NCBI GenBank assembly: GCA_036271375.1 | Contig: DATBAT010000218.1 | Coordinates: 1-31,638 of the forward strand | Source: DATBAT01 sp036271375 | GTDB lineage: Bacteria > Acidobacteriota > Terriglobia > Terriglobales > Acidobacteriaceae | Reading direction: 5' to 3' | DNA length: 31,638 bases | In this document: piece by piece, positions 22,220 through 30,023 of the stretch | How positions within the stretch are numbered: the stretch's first letter is position 1 | Layout: each line of letters opens with the position of its first letter | Made by a program: the position numbers and the translations under genes | The notes under the pieces: model-generated | Database searches by the model: none | Seen by the model: the letters and a program-made list of their open reading frames with translations, nothing else | Told to the model about the DNA's origin: nothing

Positions 22220-23577
22220 GCCGATCTCTGTCGGACTTGTGATTCCTTCTTTTCGAGACGCATTTGCATTCCGAATTTTGAGCGTAGTGTGATCAAGGCT
22301 TGTGGCTGCACCGGGTGTCCCGGCACTAGCCGCAGCCGCCATGTCCGTGCGATGGCCGCGAGGACCAGAGAGCCTTCCATCCAGGCGAGCGCTTCCCCAA
22401 TGCATTGCCTGTAGCCTGCTCCGAAAGGGAAGTAAGAAAATTTCGGAAACGTCGCCTTGCCTGCGGCAGCGAAGCGCTCGGGATTAAATTTCAGCGGATC
22501 CACGAAATGCCGAGCATCTCTTTGCGTGATGAACTGGCTTGCAAGAATCGTTGTTCCTGCAGGCAGCCGGTAAGGGCCCAAGTCAAAATCTTCTCGAGCC
22601 TGTCGTCCCATCGCCCATGCCGGCGGATAGAGTCGCATCGACTCGGCAAAAACCATCTCGGTATATTTCAGTTGCGGCACGTCTTCCGCGGTCGGACGCC
22701 GCGCTCCAAGTAATCCTTCAATTTCAGAGGTGAGCTTTGTTTCGGGGTCAGGATTTTCTGACAGCAGATACCACGTCCAAATCAGCGCATTAGCGACTGT
22801 TTCGAAGCCCGCGAGGAAAATCGTGATCACCTGGTCGCGAAGAACTTCGTCACTTGAGGTTTCTGGGGCTTGCAGCATCATGTCGAGCAGATCGCCGTTG
22901 TCACGCCCCGATTTGCGGTGGTTTTCGATCATGCGCGCAACGATCGCATCCAGCTTCTGTTTTGCCGGAGTGAAACCTGCGAGACCGGGCACGCGCATGT
23001 GGATCAGCGTTTCCACCGCGGGAAGCGCTACTAGATAGTTGTAGAGCCGCATGATGCGGTTGATGGCATCGGCAAGTTCTCTCACCTCGTCGCCGAGTTC
23101 AGTATTGAACAGCGTTCGCGCCACGATGCGCAGGGTGAGGTGCATCATCTCCTGCGCGATGTCGAGTTGCTGGCCATCGCGCCAGGAATCGCAAGTTCGC
23201 AACGTCTCTTCCACGACGGTGTCAGCGTAATGCTGAATGCGCTGGCGGTGAAACGCAGGCTGGGCAGCCTGCCGCTGGGCGCGGTGGACGCTGCCTTCGC
23301 TGGTGATCATGCCTTCCCCGAGAAGCATTTTGGTGCGACGCACCGTGCGCTCTTTGGTGAAGTTGTCGTTCTGCACCACCAACACTTCGCGGATAAGCGC
23401 CGGGTCATTCAAAAAGACGATGTGCTTTGGCCCAATCTTGTAATGGACAACATCGCCAAACTCGTCGACGAGGTATTGGAAGAGCGCGATGGGATCCGCG
23501 GGACGAAACTTGCGGAAGGCGTACCAGATGAGGTTGTACTTCAGGCCCGGAGGAAAACGGTAATCGGAACTTCGCAT
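22216..23577 (-). CDS. Cytochrome P450 monooxygenase
   Basis: 453 residues, full length for a bacterial P450. Visible motifs are the I-helix oxygen-binding AGFETVAN, the K-helix ESMRL (ExxR), FNPERF, and the heme-binding loop FPFGAGYRQCIGEA with the iron-ligand Cys392. It has no signal peptide or N-terminal anchor, so it is probably soluble and depends on separate ferredoxin/reductase partners, none of which are in the window. The sequence style (long helix C-D region, AGFET) resembles fatty-acid or terpenoid hydroxylating P450s more than CYP51, but the substrate cannot be called. It is transcribed alone and converges on the GH127 gene with a four-base stop overlap. Confidence 0.95.
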   Translation of the reverse strand: MRSSDYRFPPGLKYNLIWYAFRKFRPADPIALFQYLVDEFGDVVHYKIGPKHIVFLNDPALIREVLVVQNDNFTKERTVRRTKMLLGEGMITSEGSVHRAQRQAAQPAFHRQRIQHYADTVVEETLRTCDSWRDGQQLDIAQEMMHLTLRIVARTLFNTELGDEVRELADAINRIMRLYNYLVALPAVETLIHMRVPGLAGFTPAKQKLDAIVARMIENHRKSGRDNGDLLDMMLQAPETSSDEVLRDQVITIFLAGFETVANALIWTWYLLSENPDPETKLTSEIEGLLGARRPTAEDVPQLKYTEMVFAESMRLYPPAWAMGRQAREDFDLGPYRLPAGTTILASQFITQRDARHFVDPLKFNPERFAAAGKATFPKFSYFPFGAGYRQCIGEALAWMEGSLVLAAIARTWRLRLVPGHPVQPQALITLRSKFGMQMRLEKKESQVRQRSA

Positions 23578-23696
23578 GGAAAACAGTGGCTACAAATACG
23601 ATACACCACGGATTTGCAGGGATTTACGCCGATAGTTTCCAAGCCTTAAATGCGTGGGAATCGGCGAAAATCCTTGGTAGCCGTTCGATTCAGATT

Positions 23697-23714
23697 AATG
23701 AATATTTATTCACT
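23697..23714. promoter_or_regulatory. ARG-box-like operator upstream of potA
   Basis: The 18 bases aaTGAATATTTATTCAct fit every position of the ArgR consensus wnTGAATwwwwATTCAnw. The site is 53 bases before the potA ATG. A half site ATTCA at 23688-23692 is placed as the right arm of a second, weaker box about 20 bases upstream, close to the usual tandem spacing. Polyamines derive from arginine, so arginine-linked control of a polyamine importer makes sense. Whether this organism has ArgR is unknown from the window. Confidence 0.5.
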
Positions 23715-23767
23715 ACGAAGCATCAAAATGTTCTACGATTTGTGTCTCGGAGGGTTTTCGCAACCTG

Positions 23768-24730
23768 ATGGAAAAGACCATTCTGGAAGTGCGCCAGCTG
23801 GTAAAGGAGTTTCCGGGCCAGCGCGCTCTGGACGGTATTTCGCTTTCTGTTCCGCAGGGAAGTTTCTTCTCCCTGCTGGGTCCCTCGGGCTGCGGCAAGA
23901 CCACCACGCTGCGGCTGGTCGCCGGTTTTGAACTGCCCACCTCCGGCGAAGTTCTGCTGAACGGCGAAGTCGTCAACCACCGCAAACCCTACGAACGCCG
24001 CGTCAGCACTGTGTTTCAGAACTATGCGCTGTTCCCGCATCTCTCAGCGCGCGCCAACATCGAATTTGGATTGAAGCGCCAAGGCCAGAGCAATTTCGCC
24101 CCGCGTGTAGAAGACGTGCTGAAGCTGGTTGGATTGGAGTCGAAAGAAAACCGCAAGCCTACGCAGCTTTCCGGCGGCGAACGGCAACGGGTGGCCCTCG
24201 CGCGTTCGCTGGTACTCGAGCCCGACGTGCTTCTTCTGGACGAACCGCTCGCCGCGCTAGACCCCAAGCTGCGCAAACAAATGCGCGTGGAACTCAAAGC
24301 TATTCAGCGCCGCGCCGGAATTACCTTCCTGCTGGTGACCCACGATCAGGAAGAAGCGCTTTCCATGTCCGATCAGCTGGCGGTGATGAACGAAGGCCGC
24401 ATCGAGCAAATCGGGTCTCCCGAGGAAGTCTATTTCCACCCGAAGACAAAGTTTGTTGCGGGATTTCTGGGCGCGGTGAATTGGATTGGCGGCGTTGGAG
24501 TGCGTCCTGAAGCCACCCGCATCGCTCGCATCCCTGAGAACCATGGCGCGCGTTCTTCTCCGGCGCGGGTAACAAACTCCGTTTTTCTCGGCGACTGCTT
24601 CCAAGTCCTTGTGCGACTCGATAGCGGTGAAGACGCGGTGGCACAGGTGAATCGCGGTTACGCGACCTTCCTCCCCGGAGAAGCCGTGCATATCTGTTGG
24701 AGCGCCGCCGACGAAATTCTGGTTCCATGA
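23768..24730 (+). CDS. potA: Polyamine-type ABC importer ATP-binding protein
   Basis: 320 residues. ATPase domain with Walker A GPSGCGKTTT, Q-loop VFQNYALFPH, signature LSGGERQR, Walker B VLLLDEPLAALD and H-loop VTHDQEEAL, then a short TOBE-type C-domain. It drives uptake through the two permeases encoded next. GGAGGG at 23749-23754 is 13 bases before the ATG, a rather long spacing, but no better in-frame start is seen. Slightly shorter than E. coli PotA (378). It is first in a four-gene operon in which every junction is ATGA. The substrate by family and neighbours is spermidine/putrescine or a similar amine. Confidence 0.93.
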   Translation: MEKTILEVRQLVKEFPGQRALDGISLSVPQGSFFSLLGPSGCGKTTTLRLVAGFELPTSGEVLLNGEVVNHRKPYERRVSTVFQNYALFPHLSARANIEFGLKRQGQSNFAPRVEDVLKLVGLESKENRKPTQLSGGERQRVALARSLVLEPDVLLLDEPLAALDPKLRKQMRVELKAIQRRAGITFLLVTHDQEEALSMSDQLAVMNEGRIEQIGSPEEVYFHPKTKFVAGFLGAVNWIGGVGVRPEATRIARIPENHGARSSPARVTNSVFLGDCFQVLVRLDSGEDAVAQVNRGYATFLPGEAVHICWSAADEILVP

Positions 24731-25554
24731 AGCTGCGCTCGTGGTTCCTGCTTCCTACCCGCATATGGCTGCTGGCATTCTTTGCCGCGCCCTTTGCAAT
24801 TGTTCTCGCCTATAGCCTGCTCACTCGCGGCGTCTATGGCGGAGTTGAGAAGCCTTGGACAATCGAGGGCTACCAGCGGCTGGCTGATCCCCTCTACCTG
24901 ACGATTCTGTTGCGTTCGTTTGTCATGGCGTTGGGTGCAACCGTTATTTGCCTGGTCATGGCGTTTCCGGTTGCGTTGTTTATTTCGCAATCGCCGAAGC
25001 GCAAGAATTTCTATCTGCAACTGGTGATGCTTCCGTTCTGGACTAGCTTTCTTGTCCGCACCTACGCCTGGCTTTTTCTGCTGCGCGATACCGGACTGGT
25101 CAACGTCGTCCTGATGAAGGTTGGAATCATTCATTCGCCTTTATCGTTGCTTTACAACGACGGAACGGTGCTGCTCGGATTGGTGTACGGATATCTTCCG
25201 TTCATGGTGTTGCCCATCTACGCCACGCTTGAGCGGCTCGATCCAGCGTTGATCGAAGCCGCTGCCGATCTTGGTGCGCGCCCGCTGGCAACTGTATTTC
25301 GCGTGATTATTCCGCTGTCGCGGCCAGGGATCGTTGCCGGCTCGGTGTTGGTTTTCATCCCATGCCTGGGCGCCTATCTAACGCCTGATCTGCTTGGCGG
25401 TGGTCGCACCGTGCTGGTTGGAAACTTGGTTCAGAATCAGTTCACGAACGCCCGCGACTGGCCTTTCGGATCGGCCGTTTCGATGCTCTTGATGGTGCTG
25501 GTTGTTCTCTTGGTTTGGGGACTGCTCCGCCGCGAAAGCGAGCAACTGGCATGA
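24727..25554 (+). CDS. potB: Polyamine-type ABC importer permease, PotB-like
   Basis: 275 residues with about six membrane helices. The start is ATG 24727 within the ATGA that ends potA; an in-frame start at 24697 would overlap potA more and add a basic tail. The EAA loop EAAADLGARPLATVFRVIIP at about residue 177, which contacts the ATPase, is well conserved. Other family stretches are LPFWTSFLVRTYAW and GYLPFMVLPIYATLERLD. It forms the membrane channel with PotC. Confidence 0.93.
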   Translation: MKLRSWFLLPTRIWLLAFFAAPFAIVLAYSLLTRGVYGGVEKPWTIEGYQRLADPLYLTILLRSFVMALGATVICLVMAFPVALFISQSPKRKNFYLQLVMLPFWTSFLVRTYAWLFLLRDTGLVNVVLMKVGIIHSPLSLLYNDGTVLLGLVYGYLPFMVLPIYATLERLDPALIEAAADLGARPLATVFRVIIPLSRPGIVAGSVLVFIPCLGAYLTPDLLGGGRTVLVGNLVQNQFTNARDWPFGSAVSMLLMVLVVLLVWGLLRRESEQLA

Positions 25555-26309
25555 GGCGCTGGCTCGGTGCGTATGCCGTGGCGTTTTTCGCATTCCTTCA
25601 TTTGCCGCTGCTGACTCTTTCTTTTTTCAGCTTCAACTCGTCGCGATTCACGCAGTGGGAGCACTTTTCGCTGGATTGGTATCGCGCTATCTTGCGCGAT
25701 CCGCAGTTGATCGACGCTACCTGGAACAGCGTGATCGTTGCGCTGCTCAGCACCGTGATCTCAACCGTGATCGGTACCATGTGCGCTTACGGTTTGTGGA
25801 AGTACACTTCGCGCCTGCTCACCGGAACTCTCTATCTGTCGTTGGTTACGCCGGAGATTGTCACCGGAATTTCGCTACTCGCTCTTTTTCAGTGGATGTT
25901 CCGCTGGCTGCATTGGCATTTGGGCCTGTACACGGTGGTCCTCGCGCATGTGGCTTTTTCTATTGCGTACGTCGTCATTGTGATTTCCGCGCGGTTGCGC
26001 ACGCTGAGTCCAACGCTTGAGGAAGCGGCGATGGACCTTGGCGCCAACGAGTGGCAGGCGTTCTGGTACGTGATGTTGCCGGCCTTAGCGCCGGGAATTA
26101 TTGCCGCGGCCCTTTTGGCGCTGACGGTTTCGTTCGATGACTACGTGATCACCAGCATGGTCGCGGGAGTCGATTCCGAAACGCTGCCAATGGTGATTTA
26201 CGCGATGGCCCGCCGCGGTGCTAGCCCGGTAATCAACGCAATTTCCGCGCTGATCACGTTCTTTTTCGGATTGCTGATCTTGATTTCGGAGCAGGTGCGC
26301 GAGGCATGA
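25551..26309 (+). CDS. potC: Polyamine-type ABC importer permease, PotC-like
   Basis: 252 residues with about six membrane helices. The start is ATG 25551 in the ATGA overlapping the potB stop; an in-frame start at 25515 is less likely. It has the EAA loop EEAAMDLGANEWQAFWYVML and the PotC-like stretches LSFFSFNSSRF near the N-terminus and SFDDYVITSMVAG near the C-terminus. It pairs with PotB. Confidence 0.93.
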   Translation: MRRWLGAYAVAFFAFLHLPLLTLSFFSFNSSRFTQWEHFSLDWYRAILRDPQLIDATWNSVIVALLSTVISTVIGTMCAYGLWKYTSRLLTGTLYLSLVTPEIVTGISLLALFQWMFRWLHWHLGLYTVVLAHVAFSIAYVVIVISARLRTLSPTLEEAAMDLGANEWQAFWYVMLPALAPGIIAAALLALTVSFDDYVITSMVAGVDSETLPMVIYAMARRGASPVINAISALITFFFGLLILISEQVREA

Positions 26310-27337
26310 ATCGGCGCACGTTTTTTATGGGAATGGCCGCCACCGCAGTTCTCGCGGGATGCAGTCGCGATCGCCGGCCTCGTCTAAACGTCTACAACTG
26401 GTCGGCCTACGTTGCACCCGACACCATTTCAAATTTCGAAACTGAGTTCGGCGTAAAAGTCCATTACACGACGTATGAGAGCAATGAAGAGATGCTGGCG
26501 AAAGTACTCACCGGCAACTCCGGCTGGGACGTGGTTTTCCCCACCCATACCCGCCTGCAACCCATGCGTGAATACGGACTGCTCGAGCCGCTTCGTCACG
26601 AATGGCTGCCGAATTTAAAAAATCTTGACCCGCGCTTCCGTTCGCCGGTGTGGGATCCCGGTCTAGAGATGGCTGTTCCTTACATGTGGATCGGTACCGG
26701 AATCGTCTATAACCGCTCTTTGCAGCCTCCGCCGACTCGCTGGGCTGATCTGTGGGACCCCCGCCTCAAGGGGCGGATGACGATGCTCGACGATCCGGAA
26801 GACATGATCGGGGCATGCCTGAAAAAAGTTGGATTGCCGTTTGATGCAACTGATCCGAATCAATTGAGCCGCGCCGAGCAGGCAGCCATGGAGCAGAAGA
26901 AAATTCTACGGGCTTACTTAAACGCTGAAGTGCGCGACCAACTGGTGTCGGGTGACGTGCTGGCTGCGCAGCTCTGGAATACTACCGCGCAACAAGCCAT
27001 GGATGCGGCACCCAGCCTGGCTTTTGTGTACCCAGCAGAGGGATTTCCTTTTTACTGCGATACCGCCGCCATTCTTCGCGAAAGCTCACGCGTGGAACTG
27101 GCCCACAAATTCCTGAATTATGTCCTGCGGCCTCAAGTATCAGCCGCGGTCGTCGAGTACACCCGAACGGCAACGGCCAACGGCGCCGCGCACGATATTC
27201 TGCCTGACGCGGATCGCAATAACCCCACCATGTATCCGCCACCGGAGGTTTTCGAACGTGGAGAATGGCCCGGGACTCTGCCGCGAAATGCCCAGCGTCT
27301 GCGGGATCGCATCTGGACTGAAATCAAATCGTCTTGA
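26306..27337 (+). CDS. potD: Polyamine-binding lipoprotein, PotD-like
   Basis: 343 residues, close to E. coli PotD (348). The N-terminus NRRTFFMGMAATAVLAGC combines a twin-arginine-like motif and a lipobox (Cys19), so it is probably a membrane-anchored lipoprotein and may be Tat-exported. Ligand-pocket stretches match PotD: YNWSAY near the start, DDPEDMIG, AQLWNT and EGFPFYCDTAAI, where the conserved aspartate is kept and PotD's tryptophan is tyrosine. It captures the amine for PotABC. It starts in the ATGA that ends potC and closes the operon; the next gene converges from 24 bases beyond. Confidence 0.93.
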   Translation: MNRRTFFMGMAATAVLAGCSRDRRPRLNVYNWSAYVAPDTISNFETEFGVKVHYTTYESNEEMLAKVLTGNSGWDVVFPTHTRLQPMREYGLLEPLRHEWLPNLKNLDPRFRSPVWDPGLEMAVPYMWIGTGIVYNRSLQPPPTRWADLWDPRLKGRMTMLDDPEDMIGACLKKVGLPFDATDPNQLSRAEQAAMEQKKILRAYLNAEVRDQLVSGDVLAAQLWNTTAQQAMDAAPSLAFVYPAEGFPFYCDTAAILRESSRVELAHKFLNYVLRPQVSAAVVEYTRTATANGAAHDILPDADRNNPTMYPPPEVFERGEWPGTLPRNAQRLRDRIWTEIKSS

Positions 27338-27360
27338 TCTGGCAGCGCTCGAGACCGAGG

Positions 27361-27747
27361 TTAATCTCGAAGAGGAATTCCTCGGCCCCAGAGCCGTCCG
27401 CGTTCTTTTCGTTTGCGCCGAAGAATTAATCCCAACACGACGCCCAGCGCCAAGACGCCCAGCGTCCGCCGGGCTTCGTGCGTCGAGACGAAGCGGCTCT
27501 CCGTCGGGCCAATCACGAACACCCCAACCGGTTTTGCCATCACGCCACCGCCGCCACCGCCGCCTTCTCCTTTATTGTTCTCGCCGACGCCGCCGGTCCC
27601 TGCGCCCGCCCCGAATCCATAGCCAATACGTGCCACCGGCAAAACGACCTTGTCTCCGACAACGATTGGATCTCCGAATACGCTTTTCACTCCTGCCTTC
27701 TGCGAAAAGCTTTCCTGCAAGGATTGCAACAGACCCAGGCTTCCCAT
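27361..27747 (-). CDS. GerW/YtfJ-family protein with C-terminal membrane helix
   Basis: 128 residues. The core SVFGDPIVVGDKVVLPVARI, GYGFGAGAG, the glycine run and KPVGVFVIGP match the GerW/YtfJ family, first known from Bacillus spores but common in non-sporulating bacteria, where its role is unclear. A hydrophobic helix LGVLALGVVLGLIL near residues 95-110, followed by RRKRKERG, anchors it with the basic end probably in the cytosol. AGGAAGGGG six bases before the ATG (27754-27762) is the best Shine-Dalgarno in the window. The plus-strand reading of this DNA is Pro/Arg-rich and is a shadow. It stands alone between pot and the FGE fusion gene. Confidence 0.85.
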   Translation of the reverse strand: MGSLGLLQSLQESFSQKAGVKSVFGDPIVVGDKVVLPVARIGYGFGAGAGTGGVGENNKGEGGGGGGGVMAKPVGVFVIGPTESRFVSTHEARRTLGVLALGVVLGLILRRKRKERGRLWGRGIPLRD

Positions 27748-27834
27748 GAATGACCCCTTCCTTAAATCGCGCCGTCCTCAGAGGGCTGTGATCATATTAT
27801 TCCTCTCCGCTCGAAGTCCCCAGCGGACGCTTGG

Positions 27835-27840
27835 TACAAT
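27835..27840 (+). promoter_or_regulatory. Candidate extended -10 (TGGTACAAT) of the FGE fusion-permease-eutB operon
   Basis: TACAAT preceded by TGG forms an extended -10, 23 bases before the ATG at 27864. The -35 is weak (TCGAAG region). It would drive the last three genes of the window. Confidence 0.4.
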
Positions 27841-27863
27841 CCGGAACTAAGTCCGAACAACTC

Positions 27864-30023
27864 ATGAAAACCTCTAATGCCCTGCTGGTTGCCGCAACCC
27901 TCGTCCTCCTGGCGTTTTCTGCCTACGCGCAAGACACCGACTACAAGCCTAAGGACGAACAGATCCCCCCGCCGCCTTGCTTCAAGGCAGTGCATCCCTG
28001 GTGGGACTATGACGACGAAAAACCCTGCACGCGTGCTGACATCGACGCCTGGCTGAAAGATGTCACGCACTACCGGAAGGAAGTGCGCATTCGCGCGGGA
28101 TACTCCGATGCGGAATACCGGCGGCCAGAACTCAAGTGGACGCAGTCGAGTTTCATCCAGCCGCAGGTGATGATGGAGGATCGTTACCTGTACGACCCGG
28201 TTGCTGGGAAGTACACGGTCGATCGCTATCTCGACGATGTGGAGAAGCGGTACGGCGGTGTCGATGCAGTGTTGCTCTGGCATACGTATCCCAATATCGG
28301 TATCGACAATCGCAATCAGTACGACCTGCTCCGGGCTCTTCCCGGCGGTGTCGCCGGCGTAAAGCAGATGGTTGCGGACTTTCATCGCCGCAACGTGAAA
28401 GTATTTTTCCCCATCATGTTGTGGGACCAGGGCACGCGCGATCCCGGCGAGCCCAACTGGGACGCGACCGCCAAGCTGATGGCGGAAGTTGGCGCCGACG
28501 GCATCAATGGCGACACGCTGCATGGCGTACCGAGAGCCTTTCGCACCGCGTCTGACGCGGTCGGTCATCCGCTTGCGCTTGAGCCGGAAGACGGCCCAGA
28601 CCGCGAGGCCCTCGCATGGAACAATCTAACCTGGGGATATTGGCAGTATCCGCAGGTGCCGTGGGTGAGCCTCTACAAATGGCTCGAGCCGCGCCACATG
28701 GTGAATGTTTGTGATCGCTGGAACCGCTCCAAGGTAGACAACCTGCAATTCGCCTTCTTCAATGGCGTTGGGTACGAGAGTTGGGAAAACGTCTGGGGAA
28801 TTTGGAACGGGATCACTCCGCGTGATGCGGAAGCATTGCGCCGAGTAGCGAAGATTGAGCGCGCTCAGGCGGAGTTTCTGGTCTCCGCCGACTGGCAACC
28901 CTTCGCCTGGATGGAACAGCACAGTATTTTCGCCAGCCGCTGGCCAAAGGGCGACGACACGCTGTGGACCATCATCAACCGCAGTCAATACAACGTAGAT
29001 GGGCGGCAGATGCGGCTCCCTGCGCAAGCGGGGCTGCATTATTACGACTTGTGGAATGGAAAAGAGATAACGCCAGAGACAGAAGGCAGCGACATTTTTC
29101 TGAGCTTTGCGATTGAAGCGAATGGTTTCGGAGCGATTCTCGCCACAAAGTCTGGCAGCCCAAAGCTTTCACCGACTCAGCCCCTAAGCACTTATTCGAG
29201 CGAGTGGAGATTTCTTCCGCAACATCTAGTTGAGATTCCCAAGACCCAACCAGAGAGCGCCGCTCCCGCGGGAATGGTCAAGATCCCCGCCGCCGACTTT
29301 GCCTTCAAAATTGACGGCATCGAACTTGAACGCGGCGATCAGGACAACGATATCGGTGTCGACGTTCAGTATCCGTGGGAGGATTCGCCGCGTACGCACC
29401 ACGTGCACACCGTGCACGTCGATTCGTTTTACATCGACAAATATCCAGTTACCAACGCGGAATTCAAGAAGTTCGTTGACACCACGCACTATCACCCGAA
29501 GGATGATCTGAATTTCTTGCATGAGTGGAAAGACGGTAACTACCCTAGGGGTTGGGACAACAAGCCGGTGACATGGGTATCTCAAGAAGACGCGCGGGCC
29601 TATGCTGATTGGGCGGGCAAGCGGTTGCCGCACGAGTGGGAATGGCAGTATGCGGCGCAGGGTACCGACGGCAGGGCCTACCCGTGGGGAAACGATTGGA
29701 ACGATAGTGCAGTTCCTGTCAAAGAGAAGAGCCGCGTCATGCGCGAACCCGACGCGGTGGATATGCACCCGTCAGGGGCGAGCCCATTCGGTGTGCAGGA
29801 CCTTGTCGGCAACGTTTGGCAGTGGACCGACGAATATGTTGATGAGCATACCCGGGCTGCCATTCTGCGCGGCGGAAGCAACTATCGTCCACAAGGCTCG
29901 AGTTGGTACTTTCCGCCCGCGTACCGTAACGATCAGCACGGCAAATTACTGTTGATGGCTCCCGGCAAAGACCGTGCAGGAACATTGGGGTTCCGTTGTG
30001 TGAAAGACAGCGCGGCGCAATGA
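27864..30023 (+). CDS. Exported fusion: glycosidase-like barrel plus FGE-sulfatase (SUMF1-like) domain
   Basis: 719 residues from ATG 27864, which begins a clean signal peptide MKTSNALLVAATLVLLAFSA ending in AYAQ; an upstream ATG 27831 lies before the candidate -10. Residues about 90-330 resemble a TIM-barrel glycosidase (VDAVLLWHTYP, VKVFFPIMLWDQ, GADGINGDT with Asp217, LALEPEDGP with Glu240) followed by a beta domain (FAIEANGFGAILATK). Residues 470 to the end are an FGE-sulfatase domain (GMVKIPAADF, FYIDKYPVTNAEF, KRLPHEWEWQYAA, GNVWQWTDEY, ILRGGSNY, LGFRCV). The two active-site cysteines of true formylglycine-generating enzyme are missing after RGGS, so sulfatase activation is unlikely. 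It ends in ATGA with the permease gene. The substrate is unknown, and the barrel family is unassigned. Confidence 0.8.
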   Translation: MKTSNALLVAATLVLLAFSAYAQDTDYKPKDEQIPPPPCFKAVHPWWDYDDEKPCTRADIDAWLKDVTHYRKEVRIRAGYSDAEYRRPELKWTQSSFIQPQVMMEDRYLYDPVAGKYTVDRYLDDVEKRYGGVDAVLLWHTYPNIGIDNRNQYDLLRALPGGVAGVKQMVADFHRRNVKVFFPIMLWDQGTRDPGEPNWDATAKLMAEVGADGINGDTLHGVPRAFRTASDAVGHPLALEPEDGPDREALAWNNLTWGYWQYPQVPWVSLYKWLEPRHMVNVCDRWNRSKVDNLQFAFFNGVGYESWENVWGIWNGITPRDAEALRRVAKIERAQAEFLVSADWQPFAWMEQHSIFASRWPKGDDTLWTIINRSQYNVDGRQMRLPAQAGLHYYDLWNGKEITPETEGSDIFLSFAIEANGFGAILATKSGSPKLSPTQPLSTYSSEWRFLPQHLVEIPKTQPESAAPAGMVKIPAADFAFKIDGIELERGDQDNDIGVDVQYPWEDSPRTHHVHTVHVDSFYIDKYPVTNAEFKKFVDTTHYHPKDDLNFLHEWKDGNYPRGWDNKPVTWVSQEDARAYADWAGKRLPHEWEWQYAAQGTDGRAYPWGNDWNDSAVPVKEKSRVMREPDAVDMHPSGASPFGVQDLVGNVWQWTDEYVDEHTRAAILRGGSNYRPQGSSWYFPPAYRNDQHGKLLLMAPGKDRAGTLGFRCVKDSAAQ

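Noticed and set aside
22216..23577. P450 as part of the carbohydrate operon or pot operon
   Set aside because: It is on the opposite strand to both neighbours and has its own transcript; no functional link is visible.
27120..27749. Plus-strand frame of 209 residues between potD and the FGE fusion gene
   Set aside because: Overlaps the 3' end of potD in another frame and is antisense to the GerW-family gene; Arg/Pro-rich shadow composition.
27864..30023. Calling the fusion protein a sulfatase-activating enzyme
   Set aside because: The active-site cysteines are absent and no sulfatase gene is present in the window.
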